DNA of 64,000 bases from JBALVT01 sp036960305 (lineage in GTDB: Bacteria; Pseudomonadota; Gammaproteobacteria; Pseudomonadales; Halieaceae). The notes beneath the pieces were generated by a model. That model worked only from the letters and a program-made list of their open reading frames with translations, was not told the origin of the DNA and ran no database searches. Shown piece after piece: positions 35,446-44,236 of the stretch. The stretch covers positions 1 through 64,000 of the forward strand of contig JBALWA010000014.1 in assembly GCA_036960305.1 (NCBI GenBank). Reading direction: 5' to 3'. The translations under genes and the position numbers were made by a program. Positions within the stretch are counted from its first letter, which is position 1. Every line of letters starts with the position of its first letter.

Positions 35446-36249
35446 TTAGAGCAACCAGAGACCGTAGAGGGCCAACGCCAAGAAGACGCGATAGTAGACA
35501 AAGGGCGCCATTCCGACCCTGTCGAGTAAACGAATGAACAAGGCAATACAGAGGTAGGCCGTCAGGCCGGAAACCGCAGCCCCCACGGCCAGTATTAGCC
35601 AGTCCACCGAAGCCCCACTACGGTATAAATCCCAAACCTTCAGCGCGCCCGCCGACGCTATTACCGGAATAGAGAGCAAAAATGAAAACCTGGCTGCCGC
35701 CTGACGACCCAGCCCGAGAAACAAGCCCGCGGTTATAGTCGCCCCTGAACGGGACACCCCCGGTATCAAAGCGATCGATTGGGCGACACCAATCAGGATA
35801 GCGACCGAAAGCGACAGCAGCCTGGTTTGCCCGCGCCCGCCTGCCACCCGATCAGCCAGGCCCAGCAGCAGGCCAAAAAATAGGGTAGTAGAGGCTATAA
35901 CCAGCAATGAGCGAAGTTCAGACTCAATGAAGCCCCTCCCCAGGAGTCCCACCGCCCCGACGGGGACTGTGGCAACCGCTAAATACCAAACCGACCGACT
36001 ATTGTCTGTCACGGACCCGCCGGCAAGAGACGCAAACCAATCTCGGCTCATCAGCTGTAAATCTGCGCGGTAATACCACAGCACAGCGAGCAAGGTGCCG
36101 ACATGTACAGCCACATCAAATGCGAGCCCCTGATCGGGCCAATTCAGAATCAGCGATGGAAGAACCAGATGGGCCGAACTTGAAATCGGTAGAAACTCGG
36201 TAAAACCTTGAAGCAGGGCCAGAATAATGGCCTGATACCAATCGATCAT
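35446..36249 (-). CDS. uppP: Undecaprenyl-diphosphatase
   Basis: A 267-residue membrane enzyme that recycles undecaprenyl diphosphate for cell-wall synthesis. The signature GFTEFLPISSSAHLVL (about 15-30) and the second motif PGVSRSGATI are present, with about 8 membrane segments. Overlap of 4 nt (ATGA) with tsaB shows translational coupling. Confidence 0.96.
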   Translation of the reverse strand: MIDWYQAIILALLQGFTEFLPISSSAHLVLPSLILNWPDQGLAFDVAVHVGTLLAVLWYYRADLQLMSRDWFASLAGGSVTDNSRSVWYLAVATVPVGAVGLLGRGFIESELRSLLVIASTTLFFGLLLGLADRVAGGRGQTRLLSLSVAILIGVAQSIALIPGVSRSGATITAGLFLGLGRQAAARFSFLLSIPVIASAGALKVWDLYRSGASVDWLILAVGAAVSGLTAYLCIALFIRLLDRVGMAPFVYYRVFLALALYGLWLL

Positions 36250-36956
36250 GGTTTTTTGCCCTGCTCCGCTAATTTCTTCCAGGAAATTTCTTCTCTTACA
36301 TAGACCGGCGCCACCTCAGTCGCCCGCTGGGTTTCACCACGCGAATACGCCGCTACTGCCAGTGGAATCAGGTCCTGCGCAGAAGGCAGGACCTCGACGG
36401 CAGTTGACTGCAACCGGGTGCGCAATTCCTCGGGCATCGCCTCCAGGTATTTCAAACCACTGCCCACTGCCGCCAGGGATTGAAAATGGGCCCCAACACG
36501 GATGTCGGCTGGCGTACAAACTGCCGCCGGCGACGCTTCCACAGCCATCCCGCTCTCAATACACGCTACCGACCAGTAGATCTCATTAATCTTTGCATCG
36601 AGAAGACTCAGCACCTGATCGCCGGACTGAACCCGGCCCTGTCGGTACGCTGTTTGTGCCTGGCAGGCCAAAGTGGATACTGGGATGGTGGGCAGGTCAT
36701 TCGCGAATGCAAGGCCCTGAACCGCACTGGCGGCAATTCGCAGGCCGGTAAACGATCCGGGACCACTGCCATAGGCAATCGCATCGATTCCCAGGGAACG
36801 CAGATCTCCACTGGGCAGTAATTCCTGTAACATTGGCATTAATCGCTGGGAGTGTTGTCTGGGTATCACTTCGTATATTTCGCTGTACTCGCCATCGCGG
36901 TACAAAGCCACGGAGCAAGCGTCAGTCGCTGTGTCGATTGCCAAAATAGTCGTCAT
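36246..36956 (-). CDS. tsaB: tRNA threonylcarbamoyladenosine biosynthesis protein TsaB
   Basis: A 236-residue ASKHA-fold protein that works with TsaC/D/E to make t6A37 in tRNA. Signatures are MTTILAIDTATDACSVAL and AYGSGPGSFTGLRIAASAVQGLA. The start at 36956 fits this conserved N-terminus; a longer reading to 37055 adds no family sequence. Overlaps uppP by ATGA and is divergent from mobA. Confidence 0.95.
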   Translation of the reverse strand: MTTILAIDTATDACSVALYRDGEYSEIYEVIPRQHSQRLMPMLQELLPSGDLRSLGIDAIAYGSGPGSFTGLRIAASAVQGLAFANDLPTIPVSTLACQAQTAYRQGRVQSGDQVLSLLDAKINEIYWSVACIESGMAVEASPAAVCTPADIRVGAHFQSLAAVGSGLKYLEAMPEELRTRLQSTAVEVLPSAQDLIPLAVAAYSRGETQRATEVAPVYVREEISWKKLAEQGKKP

Positions 36957-37064
36957 CGTCCTGAAAGCTCTGTCACTAAAAACGCGTGGATTATCCCACA
37001 GAGAGTCGCGTCCAAAGAACCACAATCTCCACAATTTCGACAATCCATGCATCAAAGGTAAAAT

Positions 37065-37655
37065 ATGAACAACGAGGTAAGCATCTGTGGACTCATTCTC
37101 GCCGGCGGTGCGGGCAGGCGAGTGGGGGGAGAAGACAAGGGTTTACTATCCTGGCAAGGAAAACCGCTGATAGAACATGTCGCCACCCGACTCAGTCCGC
37201 AGGTCGACCGCCTGATTATCAGTTGCAACCGAAACCTGGATAAATATGCCCAGATCGGCACCGCGTTGGTAGAGGATAGCCGGGGGGGGTTTCAGGGACC
37301 GCTGGCGGGAATCGAAGCCGCCACTCCCCACATCATTGACAGCACTTACACCATTGTCGTCGCCTGTGACACCCCCTTGCTACCTTCAGATCTTGTCTGC
37401 AGGCTTCTGAAACCGCTATGCGGGGAATCTGGGAGCGCCTTCGACATCAGTTATGCCAATGACGGTGAACGCAACCAATACCTCTGTGCGGCAATCCGTA
37501 ACAGCTGCCTTGGCTCACTCAAGGATTATCTCGCCGATGGACAGCGCGCTGTTCGACACTGGTATACACTCCAGCGTGCTATCGCTGTAGATTTCTCAGA
37601 TCAACCTGGGGCATTCCTGAACTACAACCACCTGGACTCTGCGGCAGGTCCATAA
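37065..37655 (+). CDS. mobA: Molybdenum cofactor guanylyltransferase
   Basis: A 196-residue nucleotidyltransferase that attaches GMP to molybdopterin to make MGD. The GTP-binding N-terminus LILAGGAGRRVGGEDKGLL and VACDTPLLP are diagnostic. It implies a molybdoenzyme elsewhere in the genome. It stands alone, divergent from tsaB. Confidence 0.94.
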   Translation: MNNEVSICGLILAGGAGRRVGGEDKGLLSWQGKPLIEHVATRLSPQVDRLIISCNRNLDKYAQIGTALVEDSRGGFQGPLAGIEAATPHIIDSTYTIVVACDTPLLPSDLVCRLLKPLCGESGSAFDISYANDGERNQYLCAAIRNSCLGSLKDYLADGQRAVRHWYTLQRAIAVDFSDQPGAFLNYNHLDSAAGP

Positions 37656-37872
37656 TCGTGGATCGGGCGGGAGACGGAATTACTATTGCTGTTTTCTCTT
37701 CGCATCTGGCCTTATCGGGGGTAGAAACCTTCTTGGTGGCCTGACGCCCGACCGGGCGCCTTTTGCACATGCGACCTTATACCGCAGAGTACTATATTTT
37801 TGGTGGAGCAGACCATGGCACGTCGCTCACGCCATCCATGGCTACCGCGACATACCGTCCGTCCCTGGACAT

Positions 37873-37905
37873 AAAAAAACCCACTGGAAAATTCCAGCGG
37901 GTTTC
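37873..37905 (-). terminator. Rho-independent terminator of the AlgP-like gene
   Basis: On the minus strand AAACCCGCTGG, AATTTT, then CCAGTGGG is followed by seven Ts: an 8-bp or longer stem with one G-T pair and a T-run, 25 nt after the AlgP-like stop. It also partly fits as a bidirectional terminator for mobA. Confidence 0.9.
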
Positions 37906-37929
37906 ATCCGAAACAGCTTAAGCTGACGG

Positions 37930-38709
37930 TTACTTTTTCGCTTTGGCCTTAGGCTTAGCTTTGGGCTTGGCTTTTGCTTTGGGCTTGGCTTTTGCTTTGG
38001 GCTTAGCTTTTGCTTTGGGCTTGGCTTTCGCTTTAGGCTTAGCTTTAGGCTTGGCCTTCAGTTTCTTAGCCGCTGCCTTAACTTTCGCAGCGGCATTCTT
38101 TTCCGCCGCCTTTATCTTAGCCGCGGCTTTCTTCTCGGCAGCCTTCAGCTGACCTATGACTTTCTTCTCCAAAGCCGCAATCTTCTTGGCATCAGCCTTG
38201 GCACGGGCTTTCACCCACTGCTCGGCATGCTTGGCGATGGATTTCACCTTATCCAGCTCATGCTGCGCTGCTACTTCGGCTTTATGGGCGAGAATTCTTT
38301 CCTTGGCTGCCAACTCTGTAGCTTTGGCTTTGGCCTGAGCGCTCACGTCTGCCAAACGACTACTGGCAGCTGAAGCACGTTCACGTAAGGCCTTAACCCG
38401 CGCTGAAGTCTTGGCCGATGCAGCGGACGCCGCCTTCGCAGCACGCTTGTTTGCCGCACTGGCATCCTTGGCCAATTTAGCGCGGGCCGCTTCCACTTTC
38501 TTGCGGGCGGCGGCGACCGATTTCTTCTCGGCATCTATCGATTTCTGGATCTTTGCCAACGCTTCATTCGCCTTTGCTACGGCTGGTGAAACGGCTGCCT
38601 TTTTTGCAACGGGTTTTTTCGCTGCAGCCTTCGCTGATGATTTTTTAGCAGCTGGCTTTCGCGCTGCTTTTTTGGGTTTTTCTGTCGCTTTTTTCTTAGC
38701 AGTTGCCAT
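37930..38709 (-). CDS. Histone H1-like / AlgP-like Lys-Ala-Pro-rich protein
   Basis: A 259-residue very basic protein. It has an N-terminal Lys/Ala stretch with AAKK and KPAA units (1-45), a long predicted coiled coil rich in Ala, Lys and Glu (about 50-215), and a C-terminal tail of PKAKAK repeats. It resembles AlgP/AlgR3 and eukaryotic H1-type tails and is expected to bind DNA. The ATG at 38709 follows GGAG at 13 nt. The tail is coded by about 18-bp tandem repeats, so length may vary between strains. Low-complexity makes exact homology hard to judge. Confidence 0.8.
   Translation of the reverse strand: MATAKKKATEKPKKAARKPAAKKSSAKAAAKKPVAKKAAVSPAVAKANEALAKIQKSIDAEKKSVAAARKKVEAARAKLAKDASAANKRAAKAASAASAKTSARVKALRERASAASSRLADVSAQAKAKATELAAKERILAHKAEVAAQHELDKVKSIAKHAEQWVKARAKADAKKIAALEKKVIGQLKAAEKKAAAKIKAAEKNAAAKVKAAAKKLKAKPKAKPKAKAKPKAKAKPKAKAKPKAKAKPKAKPKAKAKK
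37942..38055 (-). repeat. About 18-bp coding tandem repeats in the AlgP-like tail
   Basis: The unit is close to TTGGGCTTGGCTTTTGCT on the plus strand, recurring about six times with small changes. It codes for PKAKAK on the minus strand. Such repeats are prone to slippage and length change in frame. Confidence 0.8.
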
Positions 38710-39062
38710 TTCGCCGTTCTCCAGAATTGTTATTTGGGTCCTACAAGGCAAAAGTAACAACAATTTTGAAGCGGCACAATACGCTAAACCACAAAAGAGT
38801 TTCTCGAAATACCGGCTTTTTTAGGGTCAAAATCGCTTTTTTATCACTTTAGAAAAAACTTGGAGTCGGCTTTAAACACAAATAACACTGTATTAATAGC
38901 CTAATATGATTTCTCTTCGAAATATCTGACAACTGAAACAGCGAACACAATTCGCTTTTCGCGAAAAAAAATACTTTCTACTTTTTTAGTATTTTTCCGG
39001 TATTTCGACAATAAAAACAAAAAAAGGGAGCATAGCTCCCTTTTTCTACAAGACAACCGGAT
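38710..39062. other. 353-nt intergenic region between adk and the AlgP-like gene
   Basis: AT-rich region with no gene seen. It contains the adk terminator (39019-39045) and a perfect 12-bp inverted repeat, TCGAAATACCGG at 38804-38815 and CCGGTATTTCGA at 38997-39008. The outer ends are 205 bp apart. The AlgP-like promoter should lie in the left part, but no clear -35/-10 pair was assigned. Confidence 0.6.
39019..39045 (-). terminator. Rho-independent terminator of adk
   Basis: The minus strand reads AAAAAGGGAGC, TAT, GCTCCCTTTTTTT: a stem of at least 6 GC-rich pairs, extended by A-T pairs, with a T-run, 18 nt after the adk stop. Because A-runs flank both sides it could work in both directions. 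Confidence 0.92.
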
Positions 39063-39710
39063 TCACGACGCGAGGGAAGCAAACACCTGATCACGAATAT
39101 CATCCATGCCACCAACGCCCTCAACACGATGATATTTCGGCGCATCATCCCCCGTCATACCCTGATAAAAATCGATTAGCGGACTGGTCTGATTGTTATA
39201 AACCTCCAGACGTTTTCTTACGGTTTCTTCCTTGTCATCGTCGCGCTGCACCAACGCCTCGCCAGTAACATCATCCAGACCTTCCGTCTTGGGCGCGTTA
39301 TGCTTAACATGATAAATACGACCCGATTCCGCGTGCACTCTCCTACCACTCAAACGAGCCACAATAGCTTCATCATCCACGGCTATTTCTACCACGTGGT
39401 CTATTGCCACCTCCGCAAGAACCATCGCTTCAGCCTGCGGAATCGTGCGGGGAAATCCGTCGAAAAGGAAACCGTGTTCGCAATCAGCCTCCTGTATCCG
39501 TTCCTTGACCAGCCCGATAATAATATCGTCCGACACCAGGCCACCGGCATCCATTACCTCTTTGGCCTGCTTACCCAGTTCAGTCTGGGCCGCCACCGCC
39601 GCCCTGAGCATATCGCCAGTCGATATCTGCGGGATTCCATATTTTTCTACTATATATTGTGCTTGAGTGCCCTTGCCGGCGCCGGGTGCGCCCAATAAAA
39701 TCAATCGCAT
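39063..39710 (-). CDS. adk: Adenylate kinase
   Basis: A 215-residue enzyme that interconverts ATP + AMP and 2 ADP. The P-loop GAPGAGKGT is at 7-15, DGFPRT is present, and the LID region (GRRVHAESGRIYHVKHNAPK) has no zinc cysteines, like the E. coli type. A strong terminator follows. Confidence 0.97.
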   Translation of the reverse strand: MRLILLGAPGAGKGTQAQYIVEKYGIPQISTGDMLRAAVAAQTELGKQAKEVMDAGGLVSDDIIIGLVKERIQEADCEHGFLFDGFPRTIPQAEAMVLAEVAIDHVVEIAVDDEAIVARLSGRRVHAESGRIYHVKHNAPKTEGLDDVTGEALVQRDDDKEETVRKRLEVYNNQTSPLIDFYQGMTGDDAPKYHRVEGVGGMDDIRDQVFASLAS

Positions 39711-39829
39711 TAGCAGATGTCCTCAGTGTTTCAAGGTGAGACGGTGACCAGCACCGAAGGTGTTTAGGTAATTCAGAGGGCCGTAACCATACACAGCGTG
39801 TGATAATTGTACAACCCCCGCTGGCTAGT

Positions 39830-40645
39830 CTACGAACCCAGTTTAACTTTGTTCCAAAGTGCATCGAGCGCAATGCTGCCAAGCGCTTCCAGCTGCTGCC
39901 CATTTTCCGCTGCCAGCCTCTCCATCGCCCCGAAACGGGACTCAAACTTCATGGAAGAGCGCCTCAAACTCGCCTCCGCATCGACTTTTAAGTGTCGGGC
40001 CAAATTCACCGCCGTAAAGAGCACATCACCCATCTCGTCCTCTATCTTCTCAGGGGACTTTTCGGCAACAGCGGCCTGCAACTCGGCGATCTCCTCCTGC
40101 ATTTTGGCAAGCACCCCGGCGGCATCACTCCAGTCAAAACCCACCCCCGCAGCCCGCTTTTGCAGTTTCTGGGCGCGTGGGAGGGCTGGCAGAGCCAGAG
40201 GAACATCCGCCAGCACACCAGGCTGGGATTTTTCCTCCCTTTCCTGCTGCTTGATCTCCTCCCAGCTGAGCATAACCTCGTCAACTGACACGGACTTTGA
40301 AGCCGCCTTGTCCAGTGCACCGTCCTGAAACACATGAGGGTGCCGCCGCAATAGCTTATCGACCAGTGTATCGACTACGTCTTCGAACCCAAACAGGTCC
40401 ATCTCCCGACCTAGTTGCGCGTAGAACACCACCTGAAAGAGGACATCTCCCAGTTCTTCTGCAACATGAGGGTAATCTTCCTCTTCTATAGCCGCCGCCA
40501 GTTCGTAACATTCCTCGAGTGTAGAGGGGACAATCGAACTGAAAGTCTGTGCCTTGTCCCAGGGACAGCCAGATATCGGGTCGCGCAGTCGCTCCATCAC
40601 CTGCAGCAGGTCCGCTATACCGTAAAGTGGGCGGCCAGAATTCAC
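39830..40645 (-). CDS. mazG: Nucleoside triphosphate pyrophosphohydrolase MazG
   Basis: A 271-residue enzyme with two MazG domains. The first carries CPWDKAQTF and EECYELAAAIEE...EELGDVLFQ metal motifs; the second repeats EEIAEL and EDEMGDVLFTAVN. It clears NTPs to NMP and PPi and links to stringent response control. Start is GTG, overlapping the relA stop by 4 nt (GTGA), so it is coupled with relA. Confidence 0.96.
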   Translation of the reverse strand: MNSGRPLYGIADLLQVMERLRDPISGCPWDKAQTFSSIVPSTLEECYELAAAIEEEDYPHVAEELGDVLFQVVFYAQLGREMDLFGFEDVVDTLVDKLLRRHPHVFQDGALDKAASKSVSVDEVMLSWEEIKQQEREEKSQPGVLADVPLALPALPRAQKLQKRAAGVGFDWSDAAGVLAKMQEEIAELQAAVAEKSPEKIEDEMGDVLFTAVNLARHLKVDAEASLRRSSMKFESRFGAMERLAAENGQQLEALGSIALDALWNKVKLGS

Positions 40646-42888
40646 TTGCTGCTACCCTCATCCACGAGACGAGCAGCGGAAACCACATTATTGAGACGAT
40701 TCAACCGCTCTAACAACTTGGATAATGCGGCCAGGTTCGGTACCTCGACGCGCAAACGCATGGTCGCAGTATGGCGCTTCTGATTGGTTTGGGTGTTAAT
40801 GGTCAAGACATTGATACGGGCATTGGCGAAGAGTTCAGTAATATCGCGCAGTAGCCCCTGCCGGTCATAAGCCTCAATCGCGACATCCACTTCAAACTTG
40901 TCCTGGGGAGCATTGTTACCCCACTCCACCTCGACGATTCTGTCCTGCGATGATTGCTGTAGCTTCATCAAACGACCACAATCACTGCGGTGTACACTCA
41001 CGCCCTTACCCTTAGTGATAAACCCGGTAATGCCGTCACCCGGCAGTGGCTTACAGCAGCCCGCCATGTAGGTGAGAAGATTACCCACACCGTGCACCTG
41101 AACCTGGCCCCGATAGGAACTGCCCCCAGGTTTGGCCAGGCGTAATTCCGGTTCTTTTCGACTCTCAACCAGGCCCTGGGCCACATTGAGCACCTGAGAG
41201 GAGGAGATATCCCCCGAGCCCACGGCTGCATAAAGGTCGTCAACCGTTGTTTGCTGCAGTTTCCTGGCAATACGCTGGTAGTCAATGCTGGTCAACGCCA
41301 AGCGCCTGAATTCACGCTCCAGCAAATGCCGGCCTGCGTCGACGTTATCCTCTCTCGCCTGCGCCTTAAACCAGTGCTGCACCTTGGCTCTGGCCCGGGA
41401 GGTTTTCAGGAACCCCAGTCCAGGTTGCAGCCAGTCCCGACGTGGCAAGCCTTGCTGGCTGGTCAGTACTTCAACCCGTTCGCCTGTCTTCAGGGCGTAC
41501 GTTAAAGGCACGATCGTACCATTTACCTTCGCACCCCGGCACTTATGACCCACCTCGGTATGTACGTGATAGGCAAAATCCAACGGGGTGGCACCGTGGG
41601 CTAGATTGACTACATCGCCCTCCGGCGTAAAGACGTAAACGCGATCCTGGGCTACATCGAAGCTGAACTGCTCGGCAACAGATTGGGAATCACCCGTTTC
41701 CTCGTGCCAGTCCAGGACCTGCCTGAGCCAGGCGATTTTTTCCTCGTAGGTGCTGGCCATTCCCCCTTCTGAATCCGAGTCCTTATAGCGCCAGTGGGCG
41801 CAAACTCCCAGCTCAGCTTCTTCATCCATCTGTCGCGTACGAATTTGGACCTCCAGGATTTTCCCCTCGGGTCCAATTACCGCGGTATGCAGGGAGCGGT
41901 ATCCATTTTCTTTGGGGTTGGCAATATAATCATCAAACTCATGGGGAATATTTCGCCACAGGCCATGCACCATACCCAGTGTCGCGTAGCAGTCCTTCAC
42001 TTCCGGAACCAGTATTCGCACTGCTCGGATATCGTAGACCTGGGAAAACCCTATCCCCTTGCGCTGCATTTTTCGCCAGATACTGTAGATATGCTTGGAT
42101 CGCCCTTCGATTTCCACCTCCAGACCTACCTGTCTTAATACCCGATACAACTCCTCTTTAACGCGGACAATAAATTCATCCCGCTCAAGTCGTTTGCCAT
42201 CAAGTAGGCCTGCGATTTTCCGGTAGGCATCCGTGTAAATATAGCGAAAAGACAGGTCCTCAAGTTCCCATTTCAAATGCCCTATGCCGAGGCGGTGTGC
42301 CAGCGGAGCGTAGACGTCAAAGACTTCCTGAGCGACGCCCTTACGCCGCTGCTCATCATTTTTTACGGCACGAATGGCGCAACTTCTCTCTGCCAGTTTG
42401 ATCAGCGCCACCCGCACATCATCAACGAGTGAGATCAACATTTTTCGAAGATTGTCTTTTTGCCCGTGCGCTTGTCCGAGTACCGGTGATTCGCCCTGAT
42501 GCTGAAACTCGCTGATCGCTCCCATTCGAAGGACGCCGCGAATGAGGCTTCCTACTTCCTCGCCAAAATTATCATCGACCCACTCTAGCGAAAGCCTTTC
42601 TTCACGCACCGCGCGATACAGTATCCCAGCCACCAGACAGTCAGTGCCCACGTGTAAATCAGCCAGAATCTGGGTGATATCCAGGCCCGCTATGAAGCAA
42701 TCCGGATCCGCAGACCAATCGCTAGTATCTCCACACTTTACGGATTTTGCGGCCAGGGTCGCGGAACAGGCCGCACGCAGCCGGGTGAGTTCCTGTTCAT
42801 TAAATTCCTCAGGCAACTGCGCAAGCCAGCGCTCCAGGTCGATCTCGCCCGTATCCGTGATATGTGACTGTTGTCTTACCTGAACCAT
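40642..42888 (-). CDS. relA: GTP pyrophosphokinase (ppGpp synthetase I)
   Basis: A 748-residue RelA. Domains in order: inactive HD hydrolase region (LVAGILYRAVREERL lacks the HD ... ED residues), synthetase with EFDDYIANPKENGYRSLHTA, TGS (VYVFTPEGDVVNLAHGATPLDFAY), helical/zinc-finger region with CCKP, and ACT at the end. The EFDD motif is the monofunctional RelA type, not the RxKD of SpoT. It makes (p)ppGpp on stalled ribosomes. It overlaps cysM through TAATG and mazG through GTGA. Confidence 0.97.
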   Translation of the reverse strand: MVQVRQQSHITDTGEIDLERWLAQLPEEFNEQELTRLRAACSATLAAKSVKCGDTSDWSADPDCFIAGLDITQILADLHVGTDCLVAGILYRAVREERLSLEWVDDNFGEEVGSLIRGVLRMGAISEFQHQGESPVLGQAHGQKDNLRKMLISLVDDVRVALIKLAERSCAIRAVKNDEQRRKGVAQEVFDVYAPLAHRLGIGHLKWELEDLSFRYIYTDAYRKIAGLLDGKRLERDEFIVRVKEELYRVLRQVGLEVEIEGRSKHIYSIWRKMQRKGIGFSQVYDIRAVRILVPEVKDCYATLGMVHGLWRNIPHEFDDYIANPKENGYRSLHTAVIGPEGKILEVQIRTRQMDEEAELGVCAHWRYKDSDSEGGMASTYEEKIAWLRQVLDWHEETGDSQSVAEQFSFDVAQDRVYVFTPEGDVVNLAHGATPLDFAYHVHTEVGHKCRGAKVNGTIVPLTYALKTGERVEVLTSQQGLPRRDWLQPGLGFLKTSRARAKVQHWFKAQAREDNVDAGRHLLEREFRRLALTSIDYQRIARKLQQTTVDDLYAAVGSGDISSSQVLNVAQGLVESRKEPELRLAKPGGSSYRGQVQVHGVGNLLTYMAGCCKPLPGDGITGFITKGKGVSVHRSDCGRLMKLQQSSQDRIVEVEWGNNAPQDKFEVDVAIEAYDRQGLLRDITELFANARINVLTINTQTNQKRHTATMRLRVEVPNLAALSKLLERLNRLNNVVSAARLVDEGSSK

Positions 42889-43784
42889 TAGCTAGCCGAA
42901 AAAACGCCGGTTGAGAGGTAGCGGTCTCCCCTGTCACAAATAATTGCGACAATGACGGCATCCTCCACCGTACTGGCTATCTGCAGTGCCGCCGCCACCG
43001 CACCGCCGGAAGACACACCGCAAAAAATACCTTCCTCTGAAGCCAGTCTGCGCATCGTTTCCTCTGACGCCTGTTGAGAGATATCAATGACCGTATCAAC
43101 CCGTGCAGCATCAAAAATACTGGGCATATATTCCTCCGGCCAACGCCTGATGCCGGGGATACTGGACCCTTCCAAGGGCTGCAAACCCACAATTTCAATT
43201 TCCGGCTTTTGCTGTTTCAAAAAAGCAGAACAGCCCATAATTGTGCCTGTCGTCCCCATGGAGCTGACAAAGTGCGTAATAGTGCCCTCTGTCTGCTGCC
43301 AGATCTCGGGGCCGGTACCGGTAAGATGAGCCAGGGGATTATCGGGATTTGCGAATTGATCCAACACCCGCCCCTTCCCTTCTGCCTGCATTTGTAACGC
43401 GAGATCACGAGCGCCTTCCATGCCTGCTACCTGACTAACTTCCAGCAGTTCGGCACCATAGGCCGACATGGACTGTTTGCGTTCGACGCTCATATGGTCC
43501 GGCATGATAAGGATCAGCCGATAACCACGTATGGCCGCCGCCATAGCCAGGGCGATTCCTGTGTTGCCGCTGGTGGCCTCGATGAGGGTATCCCCAGGCT
43601 TAATCTCACCTCTAGCCTCGGCCTGAGCGATCATGCTCAGGGCGGGCCGGTCCTTTACAGAACCGGCGGGATTATTACCCTCCAGCTTGACAAGAACGGT
43701 ATTGCTGGTCGAGCCGGGCAATCGCTGTAGACGTACCAGAGGCGTATTACCAATGCAGGCTTCAACAGTTGGGTATTCGGGCAT
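42888..43784 (-). CDS. cysM: Cysteine synthase B
   Basis: A 298-residue PLP enzyme that makes cysteine from O-acetylserine, or O-phosphoserine, and sulfide or thiosulfate. PLP lysine is K44 in NPAGSVKDRPA, with the ATSGNTG loop and the CysM-type insertion WPEEYMP. Its stop overlaps the relA start (TAATG). The rlmD gene often found between cysM and relA in relatives is missing here. Confidence 0.95.
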   Translation of the reverse strand: MPEYPTVEACIGNTPLVRLQRLPGSTSNTVLVKLEGNNPAGSVKDRPALSMIAQAEARGEIKPGDTLIEATSGNTGIALAMAAAIRGYRLILIMPDHMSVERKQSMSAYGAELLEVSQVAGMEGARDLALQMQAEGKGRVLDQFANPDNPLAHLTGTGPEIWQQTEGTITHFVSSMGTTGTIMGCSAFLKQQKPEIEIVGLQPLEGSSIPGIRRWPEEYMPSIFDAARVDTVIDISQQASEETMRRLASEEGIFCGVSSGGAVAAALQIASTVEDAVIVAIICDRGDRYLSTGVFSAS

Positions 43785-43861
43785 GGGTTAGTACCACTAT
43801 AGGGAGGAGGGAAGTATATATAATTTCAGCGGTGCGAACAGTCAAAAATGACTATCCTCGC

Positions 43862-44236
43862 TCACTTTGCCAGCGCAGCAAAGGCGACCACATAGTCCGT
43901 TTCGTCTGACAGGCTCAACAACACACTACTTGCCCCTTTTTCAATGGCCACTGCCTCTGCACCGCCCGTTAGTTTAACCAATGGCGCACCATTCGCATCG
44001 TGTTCAATCTGAATATCCTGCCAGCTGACCCCTCGGCCTATGCCTGTGCCCAGCGCCTTTGCCACCGCTTCCTTTGCAGCAAAACGCTTGGCCAACAGCC
44101 GGATTCCCTGGCGGCTTTCATCGTACTCCCCACGCTCGGCAGCTGTCAGGATCCGGTTAACAAAGCGGTCCCCCAGGCGATTTACCACGTCCTCGATCCG
44201 TTCGATCTTGAGGATATCCGTGCCCAGTGCAATCAT
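43862..44236 (-). CDS. acpS: Holo-[acyl-carrier-protein] synthase
   Basis: A 124-residue phosphopantetheinyl transferase that activates ACP. Signatures GTDILKIERIED and RFAAKEAVAKALGTGI are present. The start overlaps the recO stop by 4 nt (ATGA). The pdxJ gene usual between recO and acpS is absent. Confidence 0.96.
   Translation of the reverse strand: MIALGTDILKIERIEDVVNRLGDRFVNRILTAAERGEYDESRQGIRLLAKRFAAKEAVAKALGTGIGRGVSWQDIQIEHDANGAPLVKLTGGAEAVAIEKGASSVLLSLSDETDYVVAFAALAK

Noticed and set aside
37942..38055. Short regular repeats resembling a CRISPR array
   Set aside because: The units are contiguous without spacers and code for PKAKAK, so they are coding repeats.
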